A stretch of DNA of 64,000 nucleotides from Duganella zoogloeoides (lineage in GTDB: Bacteria > Pseudomonadota > Gammaproteobacteria > Burkholderiales > Burkholderiaceae_D), in NCBI RefSeq assembly GCF_034479515.1, contig NZ_CP140152.1, positions 744,001 to 808,000 of the forward strand. Reading direction: 5' to 3'. The position numbers and the translations under genes are program-made. How positions within the stretch are numbered: the first letter of the stretch is position 1; each line of letters begins with the position of its first letter. This document shows, in pieces, positions 26,060 to 34,598 of this stretch. A model generated the notes under the pieces. It was not told the origin of the DNA. It ran no database searches and saw nothing but the letters and a program-made list of their open reading frames with translations.

Positions 26060-26831
26060 CCAACAACAGTTCGACGCCTTGTGCTTTCTGCACGCATGCG
26101 GCAAGACCGACCAGGCCGAGGCGGCGTGGATGGACGCCATGATGGCCCGCCATCCGCACTGGCGCGCGCGCTTCGACCAGGAGCGCCTGCTGGTGACGGA
26201 AGCGCGCGCTGCGGAATCCGAGCGGCAACGGGCATCGCCGCCGCTGGTGTCGTTCGAGCAGGTGCTGGCGGCGCTGGCTGACGGCGAGGCATCCGCGCCG
26301 CAGCAAACCACACTACGGCAGGCCGCATCGCAGCCTGCCGTGTCATCGACAGCGCAGCCGTTAGCGCCACCGGCAACGCAGTCAGCAACCCAGCCGGCAA
26401 CGCAGCAGGCGTCGGCAGGACTGCTGGCGCTCCTGCAAGCATGGTGGCGCCGTCCGCTGCCGGGCGGCCTGGCCTATGGCGTGATGGCGGTGCTGGTGGC
26501 CGGGGTATCGGTGCAGAGCTGGCGGCTGGCGCAGGTGGGAGCGCCGGACGTGGAGGCCGCGCGCTATCGCGGGCAGGCGGGGGCGACCGCTGGCGCCGCT
26601 GCAACGGCGCAACTGAAGGTCGTGTTCGACGACCGCGCCAGCGCCGGCACGATACGGCTGGCGTTGCACCGGCTGGGCTTGAATATCGTCCACGGTCCCG
26701 ATGCCCAAGGCGCTTACCTGCTGTCGGCAGGGCAGGGCGACGCGGTGCAGGCCGCGCGGCAGTTGCAGGCCGCCGGCCTGGTACTCGATGCCTTGCCGCT
26801 GCCGGCGAGCCAGGCGCAGACCCGGCAATAG
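26049..26831 (+). CDS. Putative anti-sigma factor, single-pass membrane protein (module A)
   Basis: A 260-residue protein. The N-terminal cytoplasmic helical region (residues 1-85, DALCFLHACGKTDQAEAAW) is followed by a low-complexity Ala/Thr/Gln/Pro linker (90-130), one membrane helix (GLAYGVMAVLVAGVSVQSW) and a small periplasmic domain (LKVVFDDRASAGTIRLALHRL). The membrane-to-C-terminus half matches the protein at 35185-35811 in plan and in several motifs (RYRG/SYRG, LKVVF/LKLVV, IVHGP/IVWGP). Overlap with the sigma gene indicates that it controls that sigma factor. A zinc-binding anti-sigma motif is not seen. Confidence 0.75.
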   Translation: MQDDQQQFDALCFLHACGKTDQAEAAWMDAMMARHPHWRARFDQERLLVTEARAAESERQRASPPLVSFEQVLAALADGEASAPQQTTLRQAASQPAVSSTAQPLAPPATQSATQPATQQASAGLLALLQAWWRRPLPGGLAYGVMAVLVAGVSVQSWRLAQVGAPDVEAARYRGQAGATAGAAATAQLKVVFDDRASAGTIRLALHRLGLNIVHGPDAQGAYLLSAGQGDAVQAARQLQAAGLVLDALPLPASQAQTRQ

Positions 26832-26987
26832 CTATGGCATTCGTTGCCGCAGCCGCGACCGCAGTCTGCGGGGCAGTAACCGTGGCAGCTGTCCGCGCCA
26901 CGGCATCGCGGCCGTGGTCCGCATTCGCTACCGCCATCGTCACCGCATCCGTGGCTGCGGCCACCGTGACAGTCGCGCGTCAGCGCA
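26832..26987. other. Low-complexity GC-rich spacer, possible degenerate small gene
   Basis: This stretch separates the module A membrane protein from the convergent exported protein. On the plus strand a 60-codon frame from 26834 encodes an Ala/Val-rich peptide but has no ribosome-binding site and weaker third-position GC than the neighbours. On the minus strand one frame is strikingly Cys/Gly/His-rich (ten or more Cys in about 50 codons) but has no ATG, GTG or TTG start after the upstream stop. I do not call a gene in either strand. Confidence 0.3.
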
Positions 26988-27794
26988 TCAAGGCGTCATT
27001 TCGCCGGCCAAAATGATGGCGCTGTTGGTGTGATCGACCAGCAGCAGGCCGATCACGCGCGCCGGCAGCACGCCCGAGGCCAGCGTCGGTTCCATGAAGC
27101 CGCCGTATTTCATCTTGGCGTTATCGACAACGCGGAAGCGGCCGTCGTTTTGCATCAGGAAGTAAAACCCGGCCTGCTTGTTGAGCAACTGGCGCTTGAT
27201 GTGTTCGGCCTGCTGCATGTCGTCGATGGCCAGGAACTGGAACGCCTTGTTCTGGTTGTTCCAGTTGGTGGCCGACACGCAGGCGCTGAGCCGGGTGTGG
27301 CGGAATTCGTCGTAGGCGCCGGCGCAGTGGTAGCTGTCGGGCGACTTCGGCTTGGTCACCATCATGTTCAGCGACAGCGGGAATCGGCGCCGCTGGAAGT
27401 CGTATTCGCCCAGCTTGGCCTGCAACGGCACCAAATAGCCCTTGGCGTTGCGCAGCGCTTCCATGCGTCCGTTCAGGTACGGCTCGAACTGTTGCAGCAG
27501 GGCGTGAACGCGGAACTCGTTGATATCCTCGAGATCGGGCTGCAACTTGCGCAGGTCGGGCGGCAGGTTCTCGCGGCCTATGCTGAGCAGGAACTTGGTG
27601 TTATAGGGCTTGCCGGTATGGACCGGGTACAGCAGCGGCGTGGTGATCTTGTTGAGGGCGACATAGCCCTCCGGTTCCAGTTGCATCACGTTCTGCACAT
27701 CGGGCAGGGCGCCAGCGTGTACCGGTCCCGCAATGATGGCGGCCAGTAGCGCGGCGGCCCGCAGCAGCGGGCGCATGGAGTTATTTGTTCGCAT
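26988..27794 (-). CDS. Exported protein of unknown function (last gene of envelope operon)
   Basis: A 268-residue protein with a signal peptide (LLRAAALLAAIIAGPVHA). The mature part is mixed alpha/beta, with YHCAGAYDEFRHTRLSACVS containing two Cys that may pair. No membrane helix follows, and a periplasmic location is likely. The ATG at 27794 has AGGA 9 nt upstream and lies inside the end of the preceding membrane-protein gene (14-bp overlap), indicating coupling. It is the seventh gene of the minus-strand operon that begins at 34374. Family not recognised. Confidence 0.78.
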   Translation of the reverse strand: MRTNNSMRPLLRAAALLAAIIAGPVHAGALPDVQNVMQLEPEGYVALNKITTPLLYPVHTGKPYNTKFLLSIGRENLPPDLRKLQPDLEDINEFRVHALLQQFEPYLNGRMEALRNAKGYLVPLQAKLGEYDFQRRRFPLSLNMMVTKPKSPDSYHCAGAYDEFRHTRLSACVSATNWNNQNKAFQFLAIDDMQQAEHIKRQLLNKQAGFYFLMQNDGRFRVVDNAKMKYGGFMEPTLASGVLPARVIGLLLVDHTNSAIILAGEMTP

Positions 27795-29439
27795 CGGATT
27801 TTCCTGTCTTTTGATGGCTTTCGTAGCCGAATTCGTAGCCGCCCAGCAGGTTCAGGCGTATCGCCTCGAACAAGGGGTAGGCCGGTACCTGGGCGTGGAT
27901 CACGGCGCGGGTGAAGTACATGGCGGTGCGGCCTTGCCAGTTGGGTTCGGTTGCACCGAGACCGGCGCCGCGCTGTTCGAAATAATCGTACAGCGGCTGG
28001 CGCGTGATGGCGCTGGTGGGAATGAAGTGGAACACCGCCAGCAGCAACAGCGCCAGTGCCGGCACGCACACACCCTTGACGAAACCGCTCATGAATCCCC
28101 ATGCAGCGATCAGCTGGATGACGAACAGCGTCAGCTTGACCAGGTGGATCAGCGCGCCGACGATGGAAAAGCCCAGCGCGATCGGCGGCACGGCCAGCGC
28201 GCGCAGGCTTTCACGGCCCAGGTCGCTGTTCTTGCCGCCGTCGGCAAAGGTGGCCACCGGCGCCGTGTATTGCGGCAGGGTGGCGCGCACATCGTCATCA
28301 AGCACGCGCTGGTACACCGTGCGGTTGAAGAAGTGCGGCGCCTGCGCCTGCGGCGGCAGCTCGACCGGCAGCGTGAAACTGCTGTTCTTGTAGTGCAGAC
28401 TCTTGCGCCACTTGGCCTGCACCACGGGATGGCTGAAAAAGGCGCCCATGCCCAGTCCCGGCGGCAGGCTATTGCCATCGAGATGCTTGGCCACGCCCTC
28501 GCGGAAGCGCTTGTCCGACTCGCTGCGCACCGATAGGCCCACCGCGCGTTCGAAGCCGGCACGGTCGCCCGGGTCCCAGTCCTTGGCGACATTGACGCCG
28601 CGCTTGCGCACGTCCTTGCGGATATCGGACCAGTAGGCGGGCGGCACGTTGTCGGGATCGACGCCGCGCTTGCGCAGGCGCGCCAGGTAATCGGTCCAGG
28701 CCTTGTCCTGGCGCGCACCGATGCCGCCCAGGCTGTCCTGGTACGCGTTCGATGCCGAGACATAGTGATCGTTGTAGGTCTCGATCAGGGCTTCGCGCGA
28801 CGTCAGAAAATGGTTGTAGCTGGCGCTCTCGCCACCGTGCAGCTGGTCGGCCATGGCGCGCAGGATCAGCGGCTTTTGCGCCTGCAGTACCTGGTCGAGT
28901 TCGTGCGTGGACAGCGCCAGCAGCGGGAACACGGCCAGGAAGCTCTTGCCGTCGGGCGCGCGCAGTTGCTCGGGCGTGAGCGGCAGTTCGTCGAGCAGCA
29001 CCTTGTTGCTCACCAAGGCGCCTTGCAAGGCCACCAGGTTGGTCGCCAGGAAGCGCTGTTCGGCGCTGGAGCGCTCGACGATGCCGTCCACCAGCTTCTG
29101 TTCGCCGCGATACACCACGGTGGCGACGACAATGGTCAGCACCAGCAGCGCCAGCGCGGTGAGCAAGTAATTCCAGCGCTTGTGGGCGGCCCGCTTGAGC
29201 ACCCACGGCCAGAACATCAGCGCCAGTGCAATCCCGGACAGGCTGCGGCCGATTTCCTCGATGGCTTCGACCGCCTCGTGGTCGGGCATGCCGCCCACCA
29301 CGTCGAGCAGGCGCGAGTTGAAGCCGCACTCCACCAGCAGATAGACGCCGGTGACCAGCGCCATGATCCAGACCCACGGCGCGCGCGGCTGCGGGCCGAA
29401 CAACGCAAAACGCCGGCTTGGCGCATCGGTCTTGGTCAT
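27781..29439 (-). CDS. Large multi-pass membrane protein of unknown function
   Basis: A 552-residue protein. It has three hydrophobic segments in the first 120 residues (VWIMALVTGVYLLVECG, ALALMFWPWVL, LLTALALLVLTIVVATVVY), a long hydrophilic domain (about 125-400) that is probably periplasmic, and two to three membrane segments at 400-490 (ALGFSIVGALIHLVKLTLFV and CVPALALLLLAVFHFI). It starts with an ATGA overlap after the upstream lipoprotein gene and overlaps the next gene downstream. No family or catalytic motif was recognised. Its place in an operon of lipoproteins and zinc-ribbon proteins suggests an envelope complex. Confidence 0.8.
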   Translation of the reverse strand: MTKTDAPSRRFALFGPQPRAPWVWIMALVTGVYLLVECGFNSRLLDVVGGMPDHEAVEAIEEIGRSLSGIALALMFWPWVLKRAAHKRWNYLLTALALLVLTIVVATVVYRGEQKLVDGIVERSSAEQRFLATNLVALQGALVSNKVLLDELPLTPEQLRAPDGKSFLAVFPLLALSTHELDQVLQAQKPLILRAMADQLHGGESASYNHFLTSREALIETYNDHYVSASNAYQDSLGGIGARQDKAWTDYLARLRKRGVDPDNVPPAYWSDIRKDVRKRGVNVAKDWDPGDRAGFERAVGLSVRSESDKRFREGVAKHLDGNSLPPGLGMGAFFSHPVVQAKWRKSLHYKNSSFTLPVELPPQAQAPHFFNRTVYQRVLDDDVRATLPQYTAPVATFADGGKNSDLGRESLRALAVPPIALGFSIVGALIHLVKLTLFVIQLIAAWGFMSGFVKGVCVPALALLLLAVFHFIPTSAITRQPLYDYFEQRGAGLGATEPNWQGRTAMYFTRAVIHAQVPAYPLFEAIRLNLLGGYEFGYESHQKTGKSDANK

Positions 29440-30404
29440 TGCGTGGCGCCTTCGCCGTTACTGTTGCGCAAAATGATGCGGGTGGGCGGCACTACCGTGG
29501 CGCTGCTGGCGTCCGGCAGGCGCGCATAGCTGCCGCTGTCCACGCGTTTGAGCGTGCCAGCCGGGGCGCTGGCGCGCGGCGCTGGCGTCGAGGCAGCACG
29601 GGCCGGTGCCGGTCCCTGCGCAGGCGACGATGCCGAGGCGGCGCTGTCGCGTGGCGCGGTGCTGCTGGTACCGGCGCCGGAGCCGGCGCGGCTGGCGGCG
29701 CCATCGGCCGTTTCAAAGCGCATGCCTGCTGCCGGCCTGGTGTTCGCCGCCGGTCCGGTCGCACCTGTCGTGGCGGCGCCAGGCGCAGCGGCGCCCGACG
29801 CCGAGTCGCCGCGCTGGAAGCCGCCCTCGATGGCGCCAGCACCGTTGCGCGGCAGGTTGGCGGTGGCGTTGTCGCTGCCCGGTGCGCGCGGCAGCGGTCC
29901 GCTCACCAGCTGGCCGTTCGACCAGGCCCAGGCCACCGGGTTGGGGACCGACTGCTGCTGCGCCACCCAGCTCTGGGCGTCGGCGCTGAAGGACAGCGGC
30001 ATGCTGCAGCGGCCGGCGATATCGTTGATGTTCCACATGCCGACTTCATAGCCGCTCAGCTGGTACAGCCGGTAGGCGTAGGGGCAGTGGGCAGTCGGCA
30101 CGTGGACCAGGATCAGGTCGTGCGCGGGAAACCGTACCGCATCGCCGATGCGCACCGTGGACAACTGGCCCAGGTCAATCAGTTTCATGCGGTCGTAGAG
30201 TTTGATTTGCACCTGGTTCTGCTGGGTGCGGCGCAGCACGCCACGCGCCGTGCCCAGCTGGAATTCCTGCAGCGTGGAGGCGGTCAGCTCGTCGACGTCG
30301 ATGCCGAATTTGAAGTTGTTGCCCTGGCGGTTGACCGCACAGGCGCTGAGCAGCAGCGCGGCAACGACAGGAAGCGCGTACAGCGCGCGGTAGGACTTGA
30401 GCAT
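29436..30404 (-). CDS. Lipoprotein with long Ala/Pro/Ser-rich tail
   Basis: A 322-residue lipoprotein with signal peptide and lipobox LLLSACAV. A folded N-terminal domain (residues 20-165) carries two Cys (AHCPYAYRLYQLSGYEVG and IAGRCSMPL). The next 120 residues are low complexity (Ala/Gly/Pro/Ser/Thr), which may span the periplasm or cell wall, and a short conserved-looking end reads PTRIILRNSNGEG. The start at MLKSYR (30404) gives the signal peptide; the open frame upstream lacks one. It is coupled by ATGA to the large membrane-protein gene. Confidence 0.78.
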   Translation of the reverse strand: MLKSYRALYALPVVAALLLSACAVNRQGNNFKFGIDVDELTASTLQEFQLGTARGVLRRTQQNQVQIKLYDRMKLIDLGQLSTVRIGDAVRFPAHDLILVHVPTAHCPYAYRLYQLSGYEVGMWNINDIAGRCSMPLSFSADAQSWVAQQQSVPNPVAWAWSNGQLVSGPLPRAPGSDNATANLPRNGAGAIEGGFQRGDSASGAAAPGAATTGATGPAANTRPAAGMRFETADGAASRAGSGAGTSSTAPRDSAASASSPAQGPAPARAASTPAPRASAPAGTLKRVDSGSYARLPDASSATVVPPTRIILRNSNGEGATQ

Positions 30405-30477
30405 AGGTAGAACCAGTAACGTGGTGGGCGCCGCCGGCTCCCCGCGCATGCAGCAGGGGGCCGGCGGCTGGCGGAGT

Positions 30478-31236
30478 TTAGATCTCGGCGAGCAGTTCGT
30501 TGCTTGGGCTATACAGGCGCACTTTCATCACCTGCAGCTTGACGCGCCGGTTGCTCGGGTCGGCATCTTGCGCAAAACCGTAGACTTCCATGCGCAGCTG
30601 GGCGTACTTGCTCAGGTAACCTTCGATGGCGCGGGCCTTGGTTTCGTCCGGCACCGGCAGGTTGGCGAAGTCGGTGGCGTTGCTCTGGCCCAGCGTGTAC
30701 TGGCTGTTGTCGTGGAAGTAGGTATAGCGGTCGTTGCTGGTCATGTCCTTGATGGTGAAGGTCTTCTTCTCGAAATTATAACGTTCCAGCAACGCGCCGT
30801 CGCGGCTTTCGAGGATGACGTAGCGGCCGGCCTTGGCGCGTTCGATTTCCTGGTCGATGCGCGGTTGCAGCGCTTTCAGGATGTCCTTGCGCTGGAAGCC
30901 GTCGCTGGTGCGGCTGTACTCGGCCGAGTAAATCTGCGCCACGTCTTCGTATGGCACCGGCAGGCTCGACATGCCGTAGTAGAGGAACATCACCTGGTGG
31001 CCGCTGTCGATCTTGCGGTAGCTGGTCAGCGGGGTGGCCTTGTCGCCCTGCGGCAGGGTGCTGGCCACGGCCTGTTGCACCGCTTTCGGATTTTGCAGGT
31101 CTTGCAGGCTGGGCTTTGGCGCCGCGGCGTCGGCTGCCGGGGCGGCGGTGTCGGCCGGTTTGCTGCAGGCGGCCAGGTCGGCCAGCAGGGCGGTGTTGCA
31201 GAGGATCAGGGTAGCGTTGCGAAGCATGCGGTTCAT
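30478..31236 (-). CDS. Lipoprotein of unknown function
   Basis: A 252-residue lipoprotein: signal peptide with the lipobox-like sequence DLAACSK (Cys 24), an Ala/Pro-rich linker, then a single domain of about 200 residues. The domain mixes helices (RKDILKALQPRIDQEIERAK) with strands (GRYVILESRDGALLERYNFEKKTF). AAGGA lies upstream of the ATG. It is in the middle of the seven-gene minus-strand operon, 48 bp downstream of the zinc-ribbon membrane protein. No family recognised; envelope role inferred from its anchor and neighbours. Confidence 0.78.
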   Translation of the reverse strand: MNRMLRNATLILCNTALLADLAACSKPADTAAPAADAAAPKPSLQDLQNPKAVQQAVASTLPQGDKATPLTSYRKIDSGHQVMFLYYGMSSLPVPYEDVAQIYSAEYSRTSDGFQRKDILKALQPRIDQEIERAKAGRYVILESRDGALLERYNFEKKTFTIKDMTSNDRYTYFHDNSQYTLGQSNATDFANLPVPDETKARAIEGYLSKYAQLRMEVYGFAQDADPSNRRVKLQVMKVRLYSPSNELLAEI

Positions 31237-31284
31237 GAGGGTTCCTTGAGGTGAAAGGTCAAATAAATGTTGTGGTCGTGTCGA

Positions 31285-32286
31285 TCAGCGTGCGGCCAGA
31301 ACTTTCTGGATGCCGCGCCAGGCCAGGTACAGCGCCACGATCAGGGCGATGTAGCTGCCGTAGCCGACCGAAAAGGCGGCCAGCGCCTGTTTCATCATGG
31401 CGCCGGCAAAGTCGCCCATCTGGCTGCCGCCGAAGCCACGCATGCTTTCGCTGGCGGCGCTGGTCAGGTTGCGGATTTTCAGGTAAATGCCCAGCCCGGT
31501 CAGCACCAGGAAGGCCAGCGGCGCGAACAGGCCGAACGCCGCACGCTTGTCGGCCACGAACACGTGGGCCAGCGGGGCAATCATGGCGACCACGCACAGG
31601 AAGCCGTACAGGCCGCTGCTACCGCTACCGCCTTGCATCATGCCTTCGAGGCTGGAACTGACATTGGCCAGGCGCAGCAGGTCGAACATCGTCAGGTTTT
31701 GCACGATGCTGGCGCTGATGTTGATCGACACGGCCGGCAGCCAGATCCAGGCGATGGCCAGCAGGGCGACTGCGATCAGCAGCGGTTTGCCGACCTGGTC
31801 CACGCGCACCATCAGTTTCGGCAGATACTCGTCCTTCAGGTCGTTCATGCCGTCCTTCATCTTGTCCAGTTTTTCCTTGGCCAGCACCGACTCCGGCACC
31901 GGCGTTACCGCCAGTACCTGGCCGCTTGCGTCGAGCGCGACATCGACGTGGGTGTTGACCGTCGGCGCGCTGGTCGGGCTGCGCCAATGCTGTTCGAGCG
32001 TGAACGTCAACTGGCGGCTGTCCACGACCACCAGGCCGGGGCCGGCGTTGGTGTCGCGCAGGATCACGCCGCGCGCGTTGGCGGCTGCGGCTGCTTGCGA
32101 TGGTGCCGGGGCCGGGGCAGGGGCCGGAGCTGGCGTCGGCAGCGGGATGACCGGCGCGGCGGCGCTGGTCAGATCGGGCGTCACGGCAGCGGCGGTTTTC
32201 AGCGGCGTGCCGCAATCTTCGCAAAAGCGCGATTCGGGAGCGGCGGATTTACCGCAGGCACCGCAAAAGACTGGAACAGCAGACAT
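31285..32286 (-). CDS. Zinc-ribbon multi-pass membrane protein
   Basis: A 333-residue protein. The N-terminal zinc ribbon has two CxxC pairs (CGACGKSAAPESRFCEDCG, residues about 8-26). A Pro/Ala-rich linker and a cytoplasmic-looking domain follow (residues 75-160), then four membrane segments in the C-terminal half (such as LLIAVALLAIAWIWLPAV and YIALIVALYLAWRGI). Two ATGs lie 6 bp apart; the second (32286) is preferred because AGGAG is 7 nt before it and only 1 nt before the first. It shares the zinc-ribbon design with the operon's first gene. Function unknown. Confidence 0.78.
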   Translation of the reverse strand: MSAVPVFCGACGKSAAPESRFCEDCGTPLKTAAAVTPDLTSAAAPVIPLPTPAPAPAPAPAPSQAAAAANARGVILRDTNAGPGLVVVDSRQLTFTLEQHWRSPTSAPTVNTHVDVALDASGQVLAVTPVPESVLAKEKLDKMKDGMNDLKDEYLPKLMVRVDQVGKPLLIAVALLAIAWIWLPAVSINISASIVQNLTMFDLLRLANVSSSLEGMMQGGSGSSGLYGFLCVVAMIAPLAHVFVADKRAAFGLFAPLAFLVLTGLGIYLKIRNLTSAASESMRGFGGSQMGDFAGAMMKQALAAFSVGYGSYIALIVALYLAWRGIQKVLAAR

Positions 32287-32332
32287 GGACATACTCCTCG
32301 TTTTGAATTTCCTGGATGGAAGTTGGGTTTGT

Positions 32333-33049
32333 TCAGCGGGACGCCAGCGCCACGATGGCGCCGTCGCGTGGCAGCAGTGCGACCTTGCCGCCTCTGAAGA
32401 CTTGCAGCGCGCCTTCGTTGGTGCTGGCCATGGCGCCGTTCAGGTACAACTGGGTGCGCAGCTTGTACACGCCTTCGGGCGCGCCTTCCGGCAGGCGCAG
32501 CGTGAAGCTGTTGTCGAACTCGCCGCTACCGCCCTTGTCGTTGACGATTTTTTCGCCGCGCTTGAATTCTTCGCCGTCCGGACCGTAGGCGATCAGCACC
32601 TCTTTCACTTCACGCACCGGCTCGCCGGTGCCGGACACGGCGCGGATCGTCGATTGCACCTTGATCGGTTCCATGGTCCGGGCCACGCCCTGCGGCGTGA
32701 CGGCGGTGGTGTAGGCGACGATCTTGGCTTTCGGCGGCAAGGCGTTGCGGTTGGCGGTGCGGTAAGTCTTTTCCACGTCGGCGGACGAGCTGGTCTGGCG
32801 GCTGGCCACTTCGACCACGGCGCACGCAGCCAGGCCCACGGCTGCGCCCTTGAGCGCGCCTTTTTTGCCGCCGAGCAGGCCGCCCAGCACGGCGCCGCCG
32901 AGCGCCATCGAACCGCAGCGGATGGCGGTGGTGTTGTTGTCGGAGGTTGGCTGGTTACCGCCGCCAGGACCGCCGGGACCGTTGGGCGCGGCGCAACCGG
33001 TCAGCGCGGCAATCAGGCAGGCGCTGGCGGCAAGGGTAGTTTTTTTCAT
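32333..33049 (-). CDS. Lipoprotein with glycine-zipper-like segment
   Basis: A 238-residue lipoprotein with lipobox IAALTGCAA, a Gly/Pro-rich linker and a glycine-zipper-like hydrophobic stretch (GGAVLGGLLGGKKGALKGAAVGLAAC, residues about 50-75, quoted here in overview as glycine at every third or fourth position). A domain with beta-strand character (residues 100-238; VKEVLIAYGPDGEEF, EGVYKLRTQLYLNG) follows. The AAAGG ribosome-binding site is good. It is second in the seven-gene operon, 17 bp after the PE-rich zinc-ribbon gene. Glycine zippers usually insert in or pack against membranes. Family not recognised. Confidence 0.78.
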   Translation of the reverse strand: MKKTTLAASACLIAALTGCAAPNGPGGPGGGNQPTSDNNTTAIRCGSMALGGAVLGGLLGGKKGALKGAAVGLAACAVVEVASRQTSSSADVEKTYRTANRNALPPKAKIVAYTTAVTPQGVARTMEPIKVQSTIRAVSGTGEPVREVKEVLIAYGPDGEEFKRGEKIVNDKGGSGEFDNSFTLRLPEGAPEGVYKLRTQLYLNGAMASTNEGALQVFRGGKVALLPRDGAIVALASR

Positions 33050-33066
33050 GGTGTGACCTTTCGCGA

Positions 33067-34374
33067 TTATTCGATGGAACTGCCGGATTTCAATGCTTCG
33101 GATTGCTTGGTCTTGGCTTTGGCCAGCGTGGCCTTGGCGGCGCCGCTGGCGGGATCGAGATCGAGCGCGGCTTCGGCGGTGGCGATGGCCTTGTCGAACT
33201 GGCGCAGCGCGATGAAGTTTTCAGCTTTGTCGAGCATGGCGCTGATCTTGCCGCTGAGCGGGTTGCTTGCCGGCGCCGCCGGTGCGCGGTCCACGCGCGG
33301 GGCTGCGACCGGTGGCGTGGCTTTGGGGCTGGCTGGTACCGCCTTTGGTGCCGGTGCTGTTGCGGGCGCTGGTGCTGCGGTAGGTGCTTGCGTTGCTGCC
33401 GGGGCCGGGGCGGGAGACTTTGCCGGGGTACGAGCCGTAGCCGGAACCGGAGCAGGAGCAGGAGCAGGAGCAGGTGCAGGTGCAGGTGCAGGTGCCTCGG
33501 GCGCGATCGCTGCTGGCGCTGTATCGACCACCGGCGTTGCCGGTGCTTCGGATGCCGGTGCTCCAGCCCCCGGTTTGCCGGCCGCCGGAGCGCCGGCCGC
33601 CGGAGCGCCGGCAGCCGGTTCGCCGGCCGCCTCTGTCAGCGGCGCTGGTACCGGCGCTGCGGATTTGGACGACTGCCAGAAGTAGGCGCCACCGCCGGCA
33701 AGCGCAACGACCGCAGTTGCGGCAGCGGCGATCAGCGCCCACTTGCGGGCCGGCGGCTCGGTTGAGACAGGCGCAGACCGCGGCGGCGATGATGGCGGCG
33801 CTTCGGGCGTGGCGATCGTCGATGCCGGGACAAGGACCGGATCAGGCAGTGGCTCAGGTTGCGCCAGCGTTTCCGGTTCGGTCGCCGGTTCCGGCACAGG
33901 CACAGGCCCGGTTGCCGGGGCCGGAGCAGCTTCCTCCACCGGAGTCGTCAATACTTCAGGCTCGGACAAGAGCGTTGGCACCGGCTCTGGTACCGGCGCA
34001 GGAACCGGTTCAGGCTCAGCCACTGGTTCATGCTCGACAACCGGCGCAGGCTCACGCTCAGCGACGAGCTCAGGAACCTGTACTGGCTCAGGCAGAGGTT
34101 CAATCACAGGAACGGATTCCAGTACCGGCTCAGGCACCGGATCAGTCACCGCCACCGCCTCGGGAACCGGCTCGGACAAAGGTGCCGCCACCGCTACTGC
34201 GGCTGGAAGCGCAGCCGGTTTGCCGCAATTGCGGCAGAATTTGGCCGCAGGAGCCAGTGGCGCACCGCACTCGCACCGGGTGCTGCTCGAAGCTGGCGTC
34301 AGACCGGTGCCGCACCCTTTGCAAAATTTCGCATGTGCAGCATTAATGGTCTGGCAATTCGTGCAAATCGTCAT
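33067..34374 (-). CDS. Double zinc-ribbon protein with Pro-Glu repeats and a membrane helix
   Basis: A 435-residue protein. Two tandem zinc ribbons fill the first 55 residues (CTNCQTINAAHAKFCKGCG and CECGAPLAPAAKFCRNCG). A long acidic Glu-Pro-Val repeat region (about 65-200) is followed by one membrane helix (WALIAAAATAVVALAGGGAYFW) and then an Ala/Pro-rich region (230-370). A TPR-like helical end reads FDKAIATAEAALDLDPASG. The topology suggests ribbons in the cytoplasm and the TPR end in the periplasm. It is the first gene of the seven-gene minus-strand operon, divergent from the module B sigma factor. The repeats make other-frame readings long but meaningless. Confidence 0.8.
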   Translation of the reverse strand: MTICTNCQTINAAHAKFCKGCGTGLTPASSSTRCECGAPLAPAAKFCRNCGKPAALPAAVAVAAPLSEPVPEAVAVTDPVPEPVLESVPVIEPLPEPVQVPELVAEREPAPVVEHEPVAEPEPVPAPVPEPVPTLLSEPEVLTTPVEEAAPAPATGPVPVPEPATEPETLAQPEPLPDPVLVPASTIATPEAPPSSPPRSAPVSTEPPARKWALIAAAATAVVALAGGGAYFWQSSKSAAPVPAPLTEAAGEPAAGAPAAGAPAAGKPGAGAPASEAPATPVVDTAPAAIAPEAPAPAPAPAPAPAPAPVPATARTPAKSPAPAPAATQAPTAAPAPATAPAPKAVPASPKATPPVAAPRVDRAPAAPASNPLSGKISAMLDKAENFIALRQFDKAIATAEAALDLDPASGAAKATLAKAKTKQSEALKSGSSIE

Positions 34375-34598
34375 TTGATTACCATTCCCTAAAGAAATTG
34401 TATAAAATACACCTGAATCTTACAAGTAACATTTCCCAATTGCAAATAATAATATTGTGAAGTGGAAAATATGCCGCGTAGCAGCGTAAAATTTTGAGGC
34501 TCGTTTTTTGGCGTCCTTTCCAGCTCTATCGCAGCGGTTCCGGATTCGGTTCACATTATTTTTCGCAATTTTTTCAGCCGTTTTGAACACGCCTCTTT
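34375..34598. promoter_or_regulatory. Divergent regulatory region between envelope operon and sigma module B
   Basis: A 224-bp stretch that is clearly AT-richer than its surroundings, with several A and T runs (for example near 34385-34460 and a TTTTTTGG at 34505). It must contain the promoters of the seven-gene minus-strand operon and of the sigma/anti-sigma/caspase operon. I could not identify a convincing -35/-10 pair or an ECF-type GGAAC box by eye. Confidence 0.5.

Noticed and set aside
25702..26964. A 420-codon open frame antisense to the sigma/anti-sigma genes of module A.
   Set aside because: It is Ala/Pro/Arg-rich, without domains, and mirrors well-supported plus-strand genes; long antisense frames are expected in such GC-rich DNA.
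26834..27016. A 60-residue Ala/Val-rich plus-strand ORF after the module A anti-sigma gene.
   Set aside because: No ribosome-binding site, weak third-position GC, and overlap with the 3' end of the convergent gene.
33067..34374. Repetitive DNA at 33.4-34.2 kb considered as a satellite or CRISPR-like array.
   Set aside because: The repeats are irregular codon-level Pro-Glu-Val and Ala-Pro repeats within one gene, with no spacers.
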